64,000 nt of DNA from Lamellibrachia satsuma. Its lineage: Eukaryota > Annelida > Polychaeta > Sabellida > Siboglinidae. How positions within the stretch are numbered: position 1 is the first letter of the stretch; every line of letters starts with the position of its first letter. The notes beneath the pieces are model-generated. The model saw nothing but the letters and a program-made list of their open reading frames with translations. It was not told where the DNA came from and made no database searches. The stretch spans positions 2,960,431 to 3,024,430 of the forward strand of contig BSQZ01000054.1 in NCBI GenBank assembly GCA_033239005.1, in the 5' to 3' direction. The position numbers and the translations under genes are program-made. Below are positions 1 through 11,364 of the stretch, piece by piece.

Positions 1-585
1 GGGGTGCATCTCGGGGTTGCCATCACTCAACGAAGACGGCGCGTCATCACGGCTCGTTTCATCGTGGGGCTGCTCGCCAGCACACACAAACTGTCGTCGA
101 TTGCGCCTGTAGACCGTCCCTCCAACCTTCACGCGGTAGCTTCGTGAGTCGACCTGCTCGGTACACATTCCTGGTGTCCACGTCTTCTCACCTGGAAGCC
201 TCATAGGAACGGTTGCGCCTTCGTTGATCGGCGGAAGTGGATGCGCGTGTTGGTTGTAGTAAAACGACTGACGTCGTTTTCTGCCTGCCAATGCTCGTGT
301 ATTGGCATTGGTGTCATATCGTGGTTTCAACAGCGTTCCAGCTGTTGGGAGCAACGTTTTACAACGTCGGCCCATGAGTCGTTGAGCGGGACTCGTGCCC
401 ATCCCTTCGGACGGCGTATTCCTCCAGTCGAGTAGCGCCATGTACTCGGACTCACCACTCTGTTTGGCTTTGGCGAAGATTAGTTTCAGCGTCTTCACCG
501 CGTTCTCCGATTTTCCATTGCTTTGTGCGTAATGCGGTGAGGACGTCAAATGAGTAATTCCTTTCTTCCTCATGAACACCTGCAA
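1..585 (-). pseudogene. Ty3/gypsy-type integrase, C-terminal part
   Basis: Read on the minus strand, one open frame runs from about 585 to the left edge. It starts with the HLTSSPHYAQSNGKSE block typical of the end of the retroviral-type integrase catalytic core, and continues through a basic segment and a C-terminal region with the YRVKVGG pattern. The N-terminal zinc-binding domain and most of the core (first D and second D) are absent. The frame abuts reverse-transcriptase sequence directly at about 585-600, so RNase H and the front of integrase were deleted. It belongs to the same broken element as the next entries. The rest of the element and its 3' LTR would lie left of the window. Confidence 0.8.
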
Positions 586-599
586 CATCAGTAGGGTTA

Positions 600-878
600 G
601 GCATGTCAAAGATAGCCTTCACCTCAGTGGGGTCGATACTCAGCCCGTCAGATGTTGCGACGTGCCCGATGAATCGAACTTCCTCCTGTCTCAGTTTGAA
701 CTTGTCGACGTTTAGTTTGACCCCTCACTCCTCACATCGCTGCAGAAATGAGTGGAGTTGTTTGTCGTGGTCAATGTTTGCCTCGTCGACCGTGTTGCCG
801 TACCCTACGACAACAAAATCATCAGCCACAACCTCGATACCTTGTAACCCCTCGACCAGTTCGTGCATTTTTTTTTAA
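600..878 (-). pseudogene. gypsy-type reverse transcriptase, second half (broken)
   Basis: The minus strand encodes the VVADDFVVVGYG block, which is the catalytic YxDD-type box with Val-Ala before Asp-Asp, followed by the thumb-side VKLNVDKFKLRQ and FIGHV motifs of Ty3/gypsy polymerases. It is in a different frame from the upstream polymerase ORF, and the shift lies in a homopolymer run at 868-878. There is also an in-frame stop at about 735. The sequence then jumps to integrase. The element cannot make a complete polymerase. Confidence 0.85.
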
Positions 879-2485
879 ACTTCGGGGGCCGAACTGATAC
901 CAAACGGCATACGTTTGAAACGATACCTGCCGAAAGGTGTGTGGAAGGTCGTCAGATATGAAAAGCGGTCGTCGAGGCGCACGTGCCAAAACCCATGGCG
1001 TACGTCAAGGACAGTGAACACCTTGGCTCCGTGCAGTCGCGTCGCGATGTCTTCAATCGTTGGTAGCTGGTAGTTTTCTCGCCGGATCGCACGGTTGAGA
1101 TCCTTCGGATCCAAGCAGATGCGAAGTTTGCTGTCCTTCTTCGTGATCACTACCATCGAGCTGATCCACGCGGTGGGTTTTTCGACAGCCTCAATGATGT
1201 CGTCCCGAGTCATGTCGTCCAGCGTCGCTTTCAGTCGGTCTCTCAGAGCGACTGGTACTCGGCGTGGGGCGTGTTGGATGGGGTCGACCGCGTCATCCAG
1301 CCGGATTTGATACTCGCCCTCTAGTTCGCCTATGCCGTCACCAAACACAGTGGCGTACTTTTCGATGACAGCTGCCTTGCTGATCAGCGCACCCTCGACC
1401 GCGTAGACTTGCTCGCCTCGAGTCGCTGGTTTGTGTAGCGCATCATTGTCCGTATACTGGATCAACTTCATGCCCACACAAGCTTTCCTCCCCAGGATTG
1501 GCCGGATGTTGTCGTTGTCGACCAGTTTGCAGACGAGGATGCATTTGTAGTCGCTTCGCCAGACTCGAACGTGTACCTCACCGACCACTGTCAGCCGAGA
1601 ACCGCCAAACGCAAGCATCGATGATTGACACCTGTTGACGTCCTTCAGTCGCACGTCTTTAGTGGCTCGTTGATACAGCTTCAGAGGCACCACGTTACAT
1701 TGGGCCCCGGAGTCGATTTGGAAGCGTATGTAGCTCCCGGAGTCCAACTTCAAGGTCACGCACTGCGAATCGTCTAACATCGCCAGTGTCGCCACCTCGC
1801 GGACCGGAAAAACCTCCTCCGGCTCTCCGATCGTCCGTACTGAATTTCGCGGTCTGCCTGACCGTTTTTGCCGGCATTTTTTTGCGAAATGATTCGATTT
1901 GCCACAGCAGTCGGACGTTTTGCCGAAGGCCGGACATAACTCCTTCGACTCTCGGCCATGTTGACGACCACAGTTCCAGCACTCTTTCGTTGCCTCGCTC
2001 TTAGTCGTGTGTGACGTCTCTTTCTTCTTGACGCGTTTTTTCTGGCCGACCGATTGTCGAAGTGCATGAACCGACGTCGCTGAACTGCTCGACTGACCCA
2101 CAATCCTCATTTGCTCGGTCATGCTCTCAGCCGCTCGACAAATCTCATCTGTTTTGGCAAGTGTCAGATTATTCTCACGCAGTAACCGTTCGCGTACCTT
2201 TGTGTCATGAATTCCAAAGATCAGTCTATCCCTCAAAATTTCGTTTGGGGTGATCGTGTCGAACTCACAAGCCTCTGACAGCTTGCGCAGTGCAGTTTTG
2301 TATTGTTCATACGGTTCTCCGCTCTCCTGCATACGTTTGTTGAATTTGTATCTTTCGAATGGAACGTTTTTTTCTTGGTTGACAATATTATGAGATTTTT
2401 TTAAAGACGGGTAGTATGCGACGGTCGTCTCCGTCCTGCGCCCAGTCCCGGAACGTCGAGTGTACTTCTCGGCCATCCTCGCCAA
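875..2485 (-). pseudogene. gypsy-type gag-pol: zinc knuckle, protease, RT first half
   Basis: A 536-codon minus-strand frame. The first 40 or so residues are out of the gag frame; from about 2380 it follows gag. In order it shows a gag capsid-like part, a zinc-knuckle region (CWNCGRQHG, then CCGKSNHFAKKC, one knuckle degenerate), a retropepsin-type aspartic protease with the IDSGAQCNVV active-site block, and the N-terminal half of reverse transcriptase (WISSMVVITKKD, LRICLDPKDLN, TVLDVRHGFWHV with the first catalytic Asp, PFGISSAPEV). The layout and motifs fit Ty3/gypsy elements of the Mag-like kind. The frame ends at a homopolymer frameshift before the catalytic DD box. Confidence 0.9.
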
Positions 2486-2648
2486 TAACTGTCAACAACG
2501 TCGCCACTTGCACTGCCTGCGGCTTGGCGTCCAACTCCGTAGCTAGTGCGTAGTTTTCCCACGCCGCCAGGAACTTCCTCCATTTGTCAGTGGCGTTGGT
2601 GTCGTGTATTTCTAACGGTGCAGGAACGGGCAACGCGTTAGATGCCAT
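2388..2648 (-). pseudogene. gypsy-type gag N-terminus
   Basis: The likely gag start is the ATG at 2648 (MASNALPVPAPLEI), which fits the usual start of such gag proteins better than the upstream in-frame ATG at 2690. It runs through a W-R-K-F-rich capsid-like segment and stops at a T-rich run near 2390-2400, where gag continues in the next frame. The frameshift sits in a homopolymer, so a one-base indel is the simplest explanation. Confidence 0.75.
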
Positions 2649-2736
2649 GTTATCGCTCAGTACGACAACTGTCACTTTCTGCCTTTTCAAGTGGAGATTC
2701 TGTGCGAAACTGTACCTTTCTGGTACGCAGTAATCA

Positions 2737-2753
2737 TCCCACCGCTGCCACCA
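2737..2753 (-). other. retroelement primer-binding site (tRNA-Leu type)
   Basis: The plus strand reads TCCCACCGCTGCCACCA here. It matches the 3' end of a eukaryotic tRNA-Leu including CCA. On the minus strand the complement begins TGG and lies directly after a sequence ending in CA, where a primer-binding site should be relative to the 5' LTR. It is 89 bases upstream of the gag ATG. Confidence 0.85.
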
Positions 2754-3110
2754 TGTGACGCTTTGTTATTCGGTAGAATACAAGTTATTGTACTAAAAAA
2801 ACGTGCTATAAAAGATTGTAGACATGTGCGTATTTATTGAAGGCAGAACTCATTAGCATAACAACCAAACCGGAAACATCCAAACCTAAATCAACAGGGG
2901 TAAGATTACGATTAACAGATGCCAAATGTTCTAATAAACCCAGAACTTGCATGAATCAATTATAAAATATGAATCAGTGTTTATGAACAGTGATTTTTCC
3001 GATCATGTTCCAATGTCTTGAAATGCAAATAGATGTGTCATATCAGGAATCATTTTAACGTAAATGTAAAACGAATGTAGCTTGGCATAAATGTACATAG
3101 GTCCACATTG
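2754..3110 (-). mobile_element. probable 5' LTR of the gypsy-type element (outer edge unknown)
   Basis: The LTR should begin immediately outside the primer site; on the minus strand the last bases before it are GCGTCACA, ending in the usual CA. A TTTATT on the plus strand near 2831 could be the polyadenylation signal. I could not find the other LTR in the window, so the outer boundary is a guess. Confidence 0.4.
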
Positions 3111-3119
3111 AGAATTACG

Positions 3120-5127
3120 AACGTGAGCTTGATAAGTTGATATCATGTATTGATTCTAATCATGATGCTGTTAGTTGTGTTGATTACCAATGTAAAATGC
3201 ACACAGGTTTATTCTCTGATTTGTATAATACTGTTGTAAATAGTTGCATTGTTGCCTCAGATATGTGTTTGCCAAAGACGGGTGCCAAAAAAAGCAGCAG
3301 CAAGGTGATACCTGGATGGAACGAACATGTACAGGCTCAACATGATACTTCCTTGTTCTGGCATGATATCTGGGTGCAGTGTGGTAGGCCACATAATGGT
3401 GAAGTAGCCGATATCATGATCCAGGTATCACTACGTTGTGAGATATGTAATGAAGGAAGAAACAAGAATAAAAAGCAATAGAATGGCTGAAGCTATTAGC
3501 GAAGGTAATGATCGTAACTTATGGAAAGAGGTGCATAGTTTTTAAAAAATCTTGTAATTTTCTGCCTAATGTTATTGATGGTCATATAGGATCAGAAGAT
3601 ATTGCTGACTTATTTTCTTCAGAGTTTGAACAATTGTACAATTCTGTTGGATTTGATGAAGATCACATGCACTTATTAAAAAGTAGAGTTGACAATCTTG
3701 TTATTAATATGTGTATGCATAAAAATGATGATAATAATGGTCACAAGCATTGACCTTAGGCAGCATCATTGGTAAACTTTATGATGCCATTATTATCAAA
3801 CAACAAACTGGAATTTTTGACACATCAGATTTACAATTTGGGTTTAAAGATGGCTTATCTACAACAATGTGTACTTTTATGGTAAAAGAAACTATTTCAT
3901 ATTATGTAAACAATGGTAATACTGTACATGTTTTATTACTTGATGCTTCTAAAGCATTCGATAGAGTAAATTATTGTATGTTGTTTCAAAAATTAATTGA
4001 TACGGGTATGTGCCCATTAGTTGTAAGACTTTCATGTCACATGTACACACACCAGAAACTACAAGTTAGATGGAATGACGTAATGTCAAACCAATTCAGT
4101 GTGAAGAATGGGGTTTGCCAAGGAGGTGTTATGTCTCTACATGGATGGGCTGTTGGAAGAATTAAAATACCTTGGTATTGGCTGTTATATTGGGCAACAT
4201 TTCTGTGGAGCTGCAGGATATGCAGATGACATTATATTACTATGTCCTACTAGTTCTGAGTTGCGAAAAATTATTGAGGTGTGTGAGAAATATGCCAAAC
4301 TACATGATGTGTTGTTTAATGGGTCAAAAAGCAAATTATTGGTGTACAACAAGAAGGATGCTGATCCGCATTGTGAAATAAATGGTACAGATGTTTCTAC
4401 ATGTGAGAAAACTATACATCTCGGAAATGTACTTAGCACAACCGATAAGTATAAAATGGTGTTTGATGGTATCAAGACATTTAACTGTAATGTAAATAGA
4501 TCTATGTCTGAGTTTGGTTCACTTCAAACTGTTGTTATTGTTGTGCATTGTACGGATCTCAACCATGGCCACTGTGGCATGACAGTGTTAACAAGATGTG
4601 CATACAGTGGCGTAATGCATTGCGTAAGGTATGGAAGCTACCATATGATTCCCACGGAGATTAAGTACCATTAATTGCTGAATGTGTACCTTCAGTTGTG
4701 GCTTTGGTCTTTAGGTTTATAAAGTTTTACAGAACAGTAGCCTTGTCAGACAACATGGTTGTTAATTATATTGCAAATACAATGACATTTGCTTATAGGT
4801 CAACTATGGCCCAGAATGTAAGACACATTATGTTCAAATATAACATGACCCACCATGAACTGTTGTATATGCCTATGAGTGCTATTAAGCATAAATGTAA
4901 AGAAATGTGGAATACCAATGTCAGTGCTACATACTATGACAATGCAAACATGATTTATGAATTGGTTGAAATTAAAGATTGTAACAATGACGCTGTCTTA
5001 AATAAGGTAGAATGTAATGCTGTGATTTCATATCTTATCTTTTCTAGCTGCTATTTCTAACTTACAATTTGTTTAATATGTACGTTTGTGGATCTTGAGT
5101 CCGAATAAAGATGATAATAATAATAAC
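3120..5127 (+). mobile_element. decayed non-LTR retrotransposon (LINE)
   Basis: A plus-strand element broken into several frames. 3137-3481 matches the linker between endonuclease and reverse transcriptase. 3750-4229 carries the RT block LLLDASKAFDRVNY and a NGVCQGGV block. 4108-4674 carries GYADDIILL, the catalytic box. 4698-5060 is the C-terminal region. RT motifs 1-2 appear deleted near 3740-3760. The element ends with AATAAA at about 5104 and a GATAAT-type simple tail (5110-5127), as LINEs do. The endonuclease is missing, so it was truncated at the 5' end on insertion. Confidence 0.85.
3750..4674 (+). pseudogene. LINE reverse transcriptase, frameshifted
   Basis: Two overlapping frames (3750-4229 and 4108-4674) together give RT motifs from the SIIGKLYDAII block to the GYADD catalytic box. 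The switch lies near 4110-4140. The enzyme would reverse-transcribe its own RNA at nicked target DNA, but this copy is inactive. Confidence 0.8.
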
Positions 5128-6236
5128 TTTGACTAACAATGATATGAAATTAAAACATACTAATATTTTCCCACTGATATGAAACTTATATGGTTACTTA
5201 TTTTCTGTTAATGAGAGATACATAGCTAATGCAATTTTTGCCCAAACTGTAGAGTGGGTTTTACTGAATAAAAACTATATTGATAATTTTCTGTTTCCAA
5301 GGCAACAAACACAGATAGCCACCAAATATGACAAATATAGCAGTTTGGAAACACTGAACTCCTCCAATAATTTGGATATCAATGCATTTTTTTTCAGTTT
5401 CTTATTTACATCCGATTTAATGCAATTAAGAAAAAATACCATTTCACCTGGGATGCCTCGCTTAAGGCCACACACGGCAGGTAGATAGGATAATTTTTTT
5501 ATTTGGGCAAAACTTACAATTTTTTCTGCCGAAAGTATAGAATGGGTCTTACCGAGTAAAAAATATATTGGATTTTTGTCAGCCAGACCCCCTGTTTCCA
5601 TGGTAACAAACAAAATGTTCACCATTTTGAGCAAATATTGGCAAATTTAGAAACACTGCCATTCCTTATTGAACACGATTATAATTCTTGCAAATCCATG
5701 TTCAGTACACATTGTACTGTACAATGACCAGAGCATTTGTTAAAATGTTGTTTTTATTTTTTTGTAAAGTGTTAAAATGATTTTTAAAATGTCTGGCATA
5801 TGTACTTCCAGAGATATGCTTCCTGCAAATGCGGTACATGGAACAAACAAAATGGCCACCATTTTGGAATTATTGTGTGTAATTATTAATATACAACAGA
5901 AGTTTCTTACAGTATTCTTACCAGTATGGTTGATGGGGCAGGAGGCCATCTGGCCTGTATAAGCTCCTTTATTAGCAGTTTTCTACAACTTCTGTTGATT
6001 TGAGTACTTGAATTTAGAAAGTTTCTTTGGTAGGTATTTGATACGGTTGTGTTCAAATAATGACTTGATGCATGACTTGGAGGCGTTGAAGCATCATATA
6101 TCTGATAACATCAATCAGGATTGATAAAACAAATAGAAAGCTATGTTTCCAAATGTGTAACTTGTTCTCAGGTCACCCACGGACAGGCTATACATACATA
6201 AAAAATATTAACTTAATTTGTTTCAGGAACAACGAA
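5128..6236. repeat. diverged internal repeats, no gene seen
   Basis: No convincing exon. A motif of about 50-90 bases (gggtyttactga/gagtaaaaa, tattgga, ctgtttccatggtaacaaacaaa) occurs at about 5245-5310 and 5525-5625, with a related piece at 5825-5875. These look like old duplications or a decayed repeat. Confidence 0.4.
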
Positions 6237-6257
6237 GAAACAACCCAGCCAGCACAC

Positions 6258-6440
6258 CTACATTGGGCCAGGAGCGGCAAACTTATCGGTCCAATATCGG
6301 CATCCGCCTGCGGGCTGATGTAAGTTTTGTCCATCGGCTCAACATCGGGCCGAGGGCTGCAAACTTATCGGCCCAACATCGGCATCCGCCTGCGGGCCGA
6401 TGTGGGTTTTGTCCATCGGTTTAACATCGGGCCAAGGACG
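6258..6440 (+). repeat. GC-rich tandem array in copy A
   Basis: Imperfect units built on CATCGGC and CCGCCTGCGGGC. It is the counterpart of the longer array at 61540-62040. Confidence 0.7.
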
Positions 6441-6524
6441 GTTCATAAGCGGCTGCCGATACGAAGCCACCTTTGAACCGATGATTAGCCGCTCATTGGC
6501 CGACTGTGCCTAGTTTTGATGTGT

Positions 6525-6660
6525 GTGTGTATATATAATTATTATATATACACACACATATGTATATATACACACACACAGATTAATTTTGGCAAAACTA
6601 GGCACAGTCGGCCTATGAGCAGCTAATTATCGGTACATTGTCGTCCAATATATATATATA
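6525..6660. repeat. TG/TA simple repeats with inverted flanks
   Basis: Alternating TG and TA runs form near-palindromes. They are flanked by an inverted pair: ccgactgtgcctagttttg at about 6501 and its complement near 6590-6612. Confidence 0.7.
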
Positions 6661-6883
6661 TATTTTTTATAGCAGAATAACAAATTCCAATGTAAATTGA
6701 AATAGGCACAACAAAGGCATTTAAAATTTATTAATCAATATGAATTGTAGTTTTAATAAGATACCTTCCACATTGTATTTTTTTAAACCTATTAACATTA
6801 AGTCACTAATCCCTCCCCATATCAATTACTGTAACTGGTATACATAATAACAAAACTGCTGAAGTGTGCGACAACAATGATAA

Positions 6884-6979
6884 CAAACAGTCAGTATATG
6901 ATGATAACAAACAGTCAGTATATGATGATAACAAACAGTCAGTATATGATGATAACAAACAGTCAGTATATGATGCACA
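6884..6979 (+). repeat. 24-bp tandem repeat, four copies
   Basis: Unit GATAACAAACAGTCAGTATA plus TGAT. Copy B (near 61165) has a single unit, so this is a local expansion. The period is a multiple of three, which makes short frames open on both strands. Confidence 0.9.
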
Positions 6980-8194
6980 CACTAAAAACATTGCTAAAAA
7001 GTGTCAAACTGCTAAACAAAAGTTGAAGATATCGTTAAATGACAACAATTAAAGTTAAACTGTTATCACTAATATGTCAACAAAAACCTTCCTGAATACC
7101 TACAACATACAAGCATAATACCTAATTCTGGTGCGCATGCATATGGCACAAAAGCCATGGGAATGTGAAATGAAAGTACAAACACTGAACTGGAAAACAA
7201 AAGCATTACAGATAGCATCACTTAAATATTCAATAACACCCCTAATCCAACAACAGACAAAACCCACACTCACTCTTTTAAAAGGCTTCAGCATGTACAC
7301 AAAGACCTAGATAATTCCAATGTACTGTGCAACCTTCCTAATTAGACACTGCTATGAATATGCATGTGCACATTCAAACTTAACCGTTCAAATGTGTATT
7401 TATAAATACAGATTTTACAGTATAACTTTACTATGATTTTTCCAGGTTCTCTTTTAAATAAACAATGCATAGAATTTTTTTTAACCTTTTTTACACTGAA
7501 AGGACTCAACTTCAAAATCCTTTTTAGACTGAAAGTACCCACTGTTTTCCAATATGTACATGGATTTAACTTTGTAATTTCTTTAAGGGTGGCTCTCATG
7601 ATAGCGACATTATCAGTGTGTCAAGGAATTTATTTTATTACTACATTCAGGAACAAGTAAGAGATAATTATAAGTATTAACACATACTAAATTAAACAAA
7701 TCTCCACATACCAACCTCTAAACAAACACAGCGAGTCTCCGATCAATACAAAAGCACCATGTCATTACTTTCAGTACAAGCATATTATCTTATTCTTATA
7801 CATATATTGTTAACATTTTATCACAAATGTTTCGAGGTTGATATATGTATTCGTATGTGGAGTTATGTAATTTGTTATATGATAATATTTAATAAGTAAG
7901 CATCATCTCTTACTTGTACCTAAATGAATGTACTGAAATACATTCACTTCAATTGTTTACTCCCGCCATATCCTGCTGATCCTGTGCTCGGTCCATTCGG
8001 CACTTCCTACCACCATCCCGACAGAGGCAGTTCAGAACCATTCCTGGATGACTCGCTTTATGTCATGCTCATGGTTTAAGTTGTGCCATTTGCTGTCACT
8101 TCATTGTTTCGGACAGCACCTGAAATGTTAACATAGCAATTAAATTAACAATACCAAGTGGCCAAGACCCAAGGAATTGGCCGATTCCCTTATG

Positions 8195-8445
8195 AAAATA
8201 TACCATGGTAAATGCCATGGTATACCATGGTGTTTTGAAACAGGTAAGCCATGGTAAATCATGGTAAACCATGGTAAAATACCATGATATACCATGGTAA
8301 TTCATGGTGCTTTGAAACAGGGATGCCATGGTAAAATACCATGTTGTTTTGAAACAGGTAAACCATTGTATACCACAGTTTACAATGTAATGTCATGGTT
8401 TACTATGTAATAGTACTAATATCATGGTATAACATGGTATATTTT
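8195..8445. repeat. ACCATGG palindromic array
   Basis: Many copies of the self-complementary ACCATGGTA, mixed with ttttgaaacagg spacers. The same array is at 60025-60225. It could extrude hairpins. Confidence 0.85.
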
Positions 8446-8570
8446 CATAAGGGTTCCTGAGCCGTAGTTAGGACAACCAACTATAAAACAAGTATACTGA
8501 TTGAGAACAAATTAAGCTACCGATACTGGGCAAAATGAAATGAAGATTTCACAGAATATAATTATATATA

Positions 8571-8725
8571 TATATTATTCTTCGTTTCTGTTCTTCTGAT
8601 AAAGTACTTGCAAGAAATAAACAGACAGTACAGACTGAGCCTGTATAAATAAATCTTCAAACTTCACCTATTATTGACCTACGACTAAGCCTAAGCTATG
8701 GCTCTGCCTATGCCTATGGCTATAT
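8571..8725 (+). repeat. repeat end shared with 52672-52830 (inverted)
   Basis: The stretch with aagtacttgcaagaaataaa, cagacagtacagactgagcc and gcctatgcctatggctat recurs reversed right of 52672. It links copy A to the 51988-52830 repeat as members of one larger family. Confidence 0.6.
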
Positions 8726-8726
8726 C

Positions 8727-9239
8727 ATGGGGGATTCCATCATTAGGAAAGTGGATAAAATTGTAAATAGAGGAGATGACATAACAGTATGCCTACCAGG
8801 GGCAAAAGTAGAGGATATAGCAGAGAAGGCTGGAAAGGTCATGGGTGGTGGCACGGGAGGTGCTGTTCTCGTGCATGTGGGAACGAACAATGCAGAGAAG
8901 GAGGGAACATCAACCATCATTGGTAAGTACAGGAGGTTGATCAAGACACTTAAAGAGGCACGAGTTGGGCAGATCGTATTGTCGGGGATATTACCAATAA
9001 TGGGAGGCAAGGGTGAGGAATATAGGAACTGTAGAAGGATGGCGATCAACACACAGGTACAGAAGGTATGTATGGAGGAGGGAGTAGGCTTCGTAGACAT
9101 GTGGTTAAACTTTGTGGGAAGAGGTGACTTTTTCATGAGAGATGGACTTCATCTGACAGGGAAGGGCGCTGCAGTTCTTGCGTGTGAGTTTGTCAGAGTT
9201 GTCGACGAGGGCACAGGTACCATAGATTATTTAAACTAG
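8727..9239 (+). CDS. LINE SGNH/GDSL esterase-like protein
   Basis: 170 codons, intact to its stop. It shows the SGNH blocks: GDS at residues 2-4 (nucleophile Ser), HVGTNN near residue 51, and MRDGLHLTGKG near residue 137 with the Asp-x-x-His pair. Such an esterase-like domain is known in the first ORF of CR1 and related LINEs; its role in retrotransposition is not settled. The normal start is missing because the element is truncated just before the GDS block. It stops about 70 bases before the endonuclease homology begins. Confidence 0.85.
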   Translation: MGDSIIRKVDKIVNRGDDITVCLPGAKVEDIAEKAGKVMGGGTGGAVLVHVGTNNAEKEGTSTIIGKYRRLIKTLKEARVGQIVLSGILPIMGGKGEEYRNCRRMAINTQVQKVCMEEGVGFVDMWLNFVGRGDFFMRDGLHLTGKGAAVLACEFVRVVDEGTGTIDYLN

Positions 9240-9299
9240 ATGCGCAGGGGGAACTGACAGAGAAAACTCAAAGGAGTACTACTACAAATACACATCCAA

Positions 9300-9958
9300 A
9301 GAAATGTTCACCAATAATTTCAGACAATGAACTTAAATGTGTATGCTTAAATGCCAGGAGCATAGTAAATAAAAAAAGTGAGTTAGACATTATGGTAGCA
9401 GATATTGATCCTCATGTAATAGGCATCACAGAATCATGGGCAAATGAAGATATAGTAGATGCTGAGTTAGCACTGACAGGCTATGTAATGTTTAGGAAGG
9501 ATAGACGAGAAAGAAGGGGAGGTGGAGTAATTTTGTATATTAAAGAATCTATCCAAGCATATGAAATTACACTGAAAAGTGAAGCAGATAGTGTGGAAGC
9601 AATTTGGTGTAACATAGTTACCAGGAACTCAACATTAACAATAGGAGTAGTTTATCGTAGTCCTAACATAGGACAAGAGGAAGATGTAAAATTACAAAAG
9701 GCGATAAGGGAGGTGAGCAAGGGAGAATGTGTTATAATGGGTGATTTTAACCATGGCCATATACAATGGGAATCATTAGAGAGTGCTGGAGGTGACGACC
9801 ATCAGTTTCTACTTCTAACACAGGATTGTTTCCTTACTCAACATGTCTTGGAACCAACCAGAGGTGGGAATGTGTTAGATTTAATTTTGTCTTCTCAAAA
9901 TGAATTAGTTGACAATGTTAAAGTACACGAACCTTTGGGTTCAAGTGACCATAAGTAA
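9300..9958 (+). pseudogene. LINE AP-like endonuclease
   Basis: Homology begins around 9330 (CLNARSIVNKKSELD), before the first ATG at 9392. Seen motifs: HVIGITESW (catalytic Glu region), GGGVILYIK, GVVYRSP, CVIMGDFNHGHIQW (catalytic Asp-x-Asn), LEPTRGGNVLDLI and SSDH near the end. This is the exonuclease-endonuclease-phosphatase fold that nicks target DNA. The frame ends at a TAA directly after SSDH, and the polymerase continues in another frame, so one indel separates them. Confidence 0.9.
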
Positions 9959-11364
9959 AGTAAAAACAGGGAATACATATAAAAAACAATGGAGGAGGAA
10001 CTTCAACAAAGGCAGATATAAAGTGATGAGAACATATCTAGCAAATATAGATTGGAATAATTTGCTGAAGAACAAGACAGCAACAGAATGCTGGACTTGT
10101 TTAAAATATGAGATTGAGGGCATTATTGAGAAATTTATTCCATTAAGAAAACAAGGGAAAAGATCCAGGAAAAAACACCTGTCAAAAGAAGCTATTAGAA
10201 AAATTGCTCACAAACAGATGCTGTGGAAGGTCTATAAACACACTGGAAATGTAGAAGACTACACCAACTACAAAGAGGCACTTAATCTAGCTACTACTGA
10301 AATTAGAAAATCTAAAAGAACCTTTGAACAAAAATTGGCAGGTAACAGTAAAAACATAATTTCAGATGGGTTCCAAATGGCAGAGGTCCTGAATGAGTAT
10401 TTCAGCTCAGTTTTTACCACAGAAGATATCAGCTCACTTCCAGTTCCATTGACTAAATTTGAGGGCAATACATCAGAATATTTAGGGCAGTTATTTGTAA
10501 CTCCTGAAATGATAGCAAAGAAAATTAAGAAGATGAAAGATAATAAATCACCTGGAGTTGATGGGATACCACCAAAACTGCTAAAGGAAATTGTTGATCA
10601 AATTAGTACACCACTTGCAAACTTATTTAACTTGTCACTAGAAGAAGGAATAGTTCCTTCAGAATGGAAAGAAGCAAACATTACGCCGCTGTTTAAGAAG
10701 GGATCGAGGAAGAAGCCAGAAAATTACAGACCAGTGAGTTTAACATCAGTTGTATGTAAATTACTTGAAACATTAATTAGAGACCACATGGTGGAATTCC
10801 TCATAAAACATAAATTAATAAATACATCTCAACATGGATTCCTAAAAGCAAGGTCATGTCTAACCAATCTCTTGTTTTTTAGAAGAAATTACAAAGTGGG
10901 TAGATCACGGGTCACCAGTGGATGTTGTCTATTTAGATTTTCAGAAAGCTTTCGATAAAGTGCCACATCAAAGATTGTTACTTAAACTAAAAGCCCATGG
11001 TACAGGCAATGATGTAATCAACTGGATAGAAAAGTGGCTTACACACAGAAGACAGAGAGTAATAGTAGATGGTAAGATTTCAAACTGGAAATCTGTTTTG
11101 AGTGGGGTACCACAGGGATCAGTGTTAGGCCCTATACTGTTTTTAATATATATAAATGATTTGGAGGATGACATATCTAGCAAAGTACTCAAATTTGCAG
11201 ATGACACAAAAGTATTCAGAAAGGTTACTAATGATACAGATAAACAAAGTTTACAGGATGATCTAGAAAAATTAGTTAAATGGTCAGAAAAATGGCAAAT
11301 GTTATTCAATTTTGGGAAGTGTAAATGTATACACATGACATGGAAATATGGACGAGGAATATAA
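9940..11364 (+). pseudogene. LINE reverse transcriptase, frameshifted
   Basis: Frame 9909-10958 gives the RT start with PGVDGIPPKLLKEI, EWKEANITPLFKKGS and NYRPVSLTSVVCKLLE. After a shift near 10880, frame 10918-11364 gives VYLDFQKAFDKVPH, the GVPQGSVLGPILFLIYIND block and KFADDTKVFR, the catalytic box. These are CR1/Jockey-group RT motifs. All catalytic residues are present; only the frame is broken. Confidence 0.9.

Larger units (their letters stand above)
6237..8570 (+). mobile_element. large composite repeat, copy A
   Basis: It begins CCCAGCCAGCAC and ends near 8570 at a tract reading gatttcacagaatataa. Nearly the whole stretch recurs in inverted orientation at 59925-62062: the GC-rich start, the block with GTGCGACAA, the block with GGATGACTCGC, the ACCATGG array and the end all match. 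No long coding region survives. The element looks like a non-autonomous or decayed DNA-type repeat that carries its own tandem arrays. The family is unknown to me. Confidence 0.65.
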
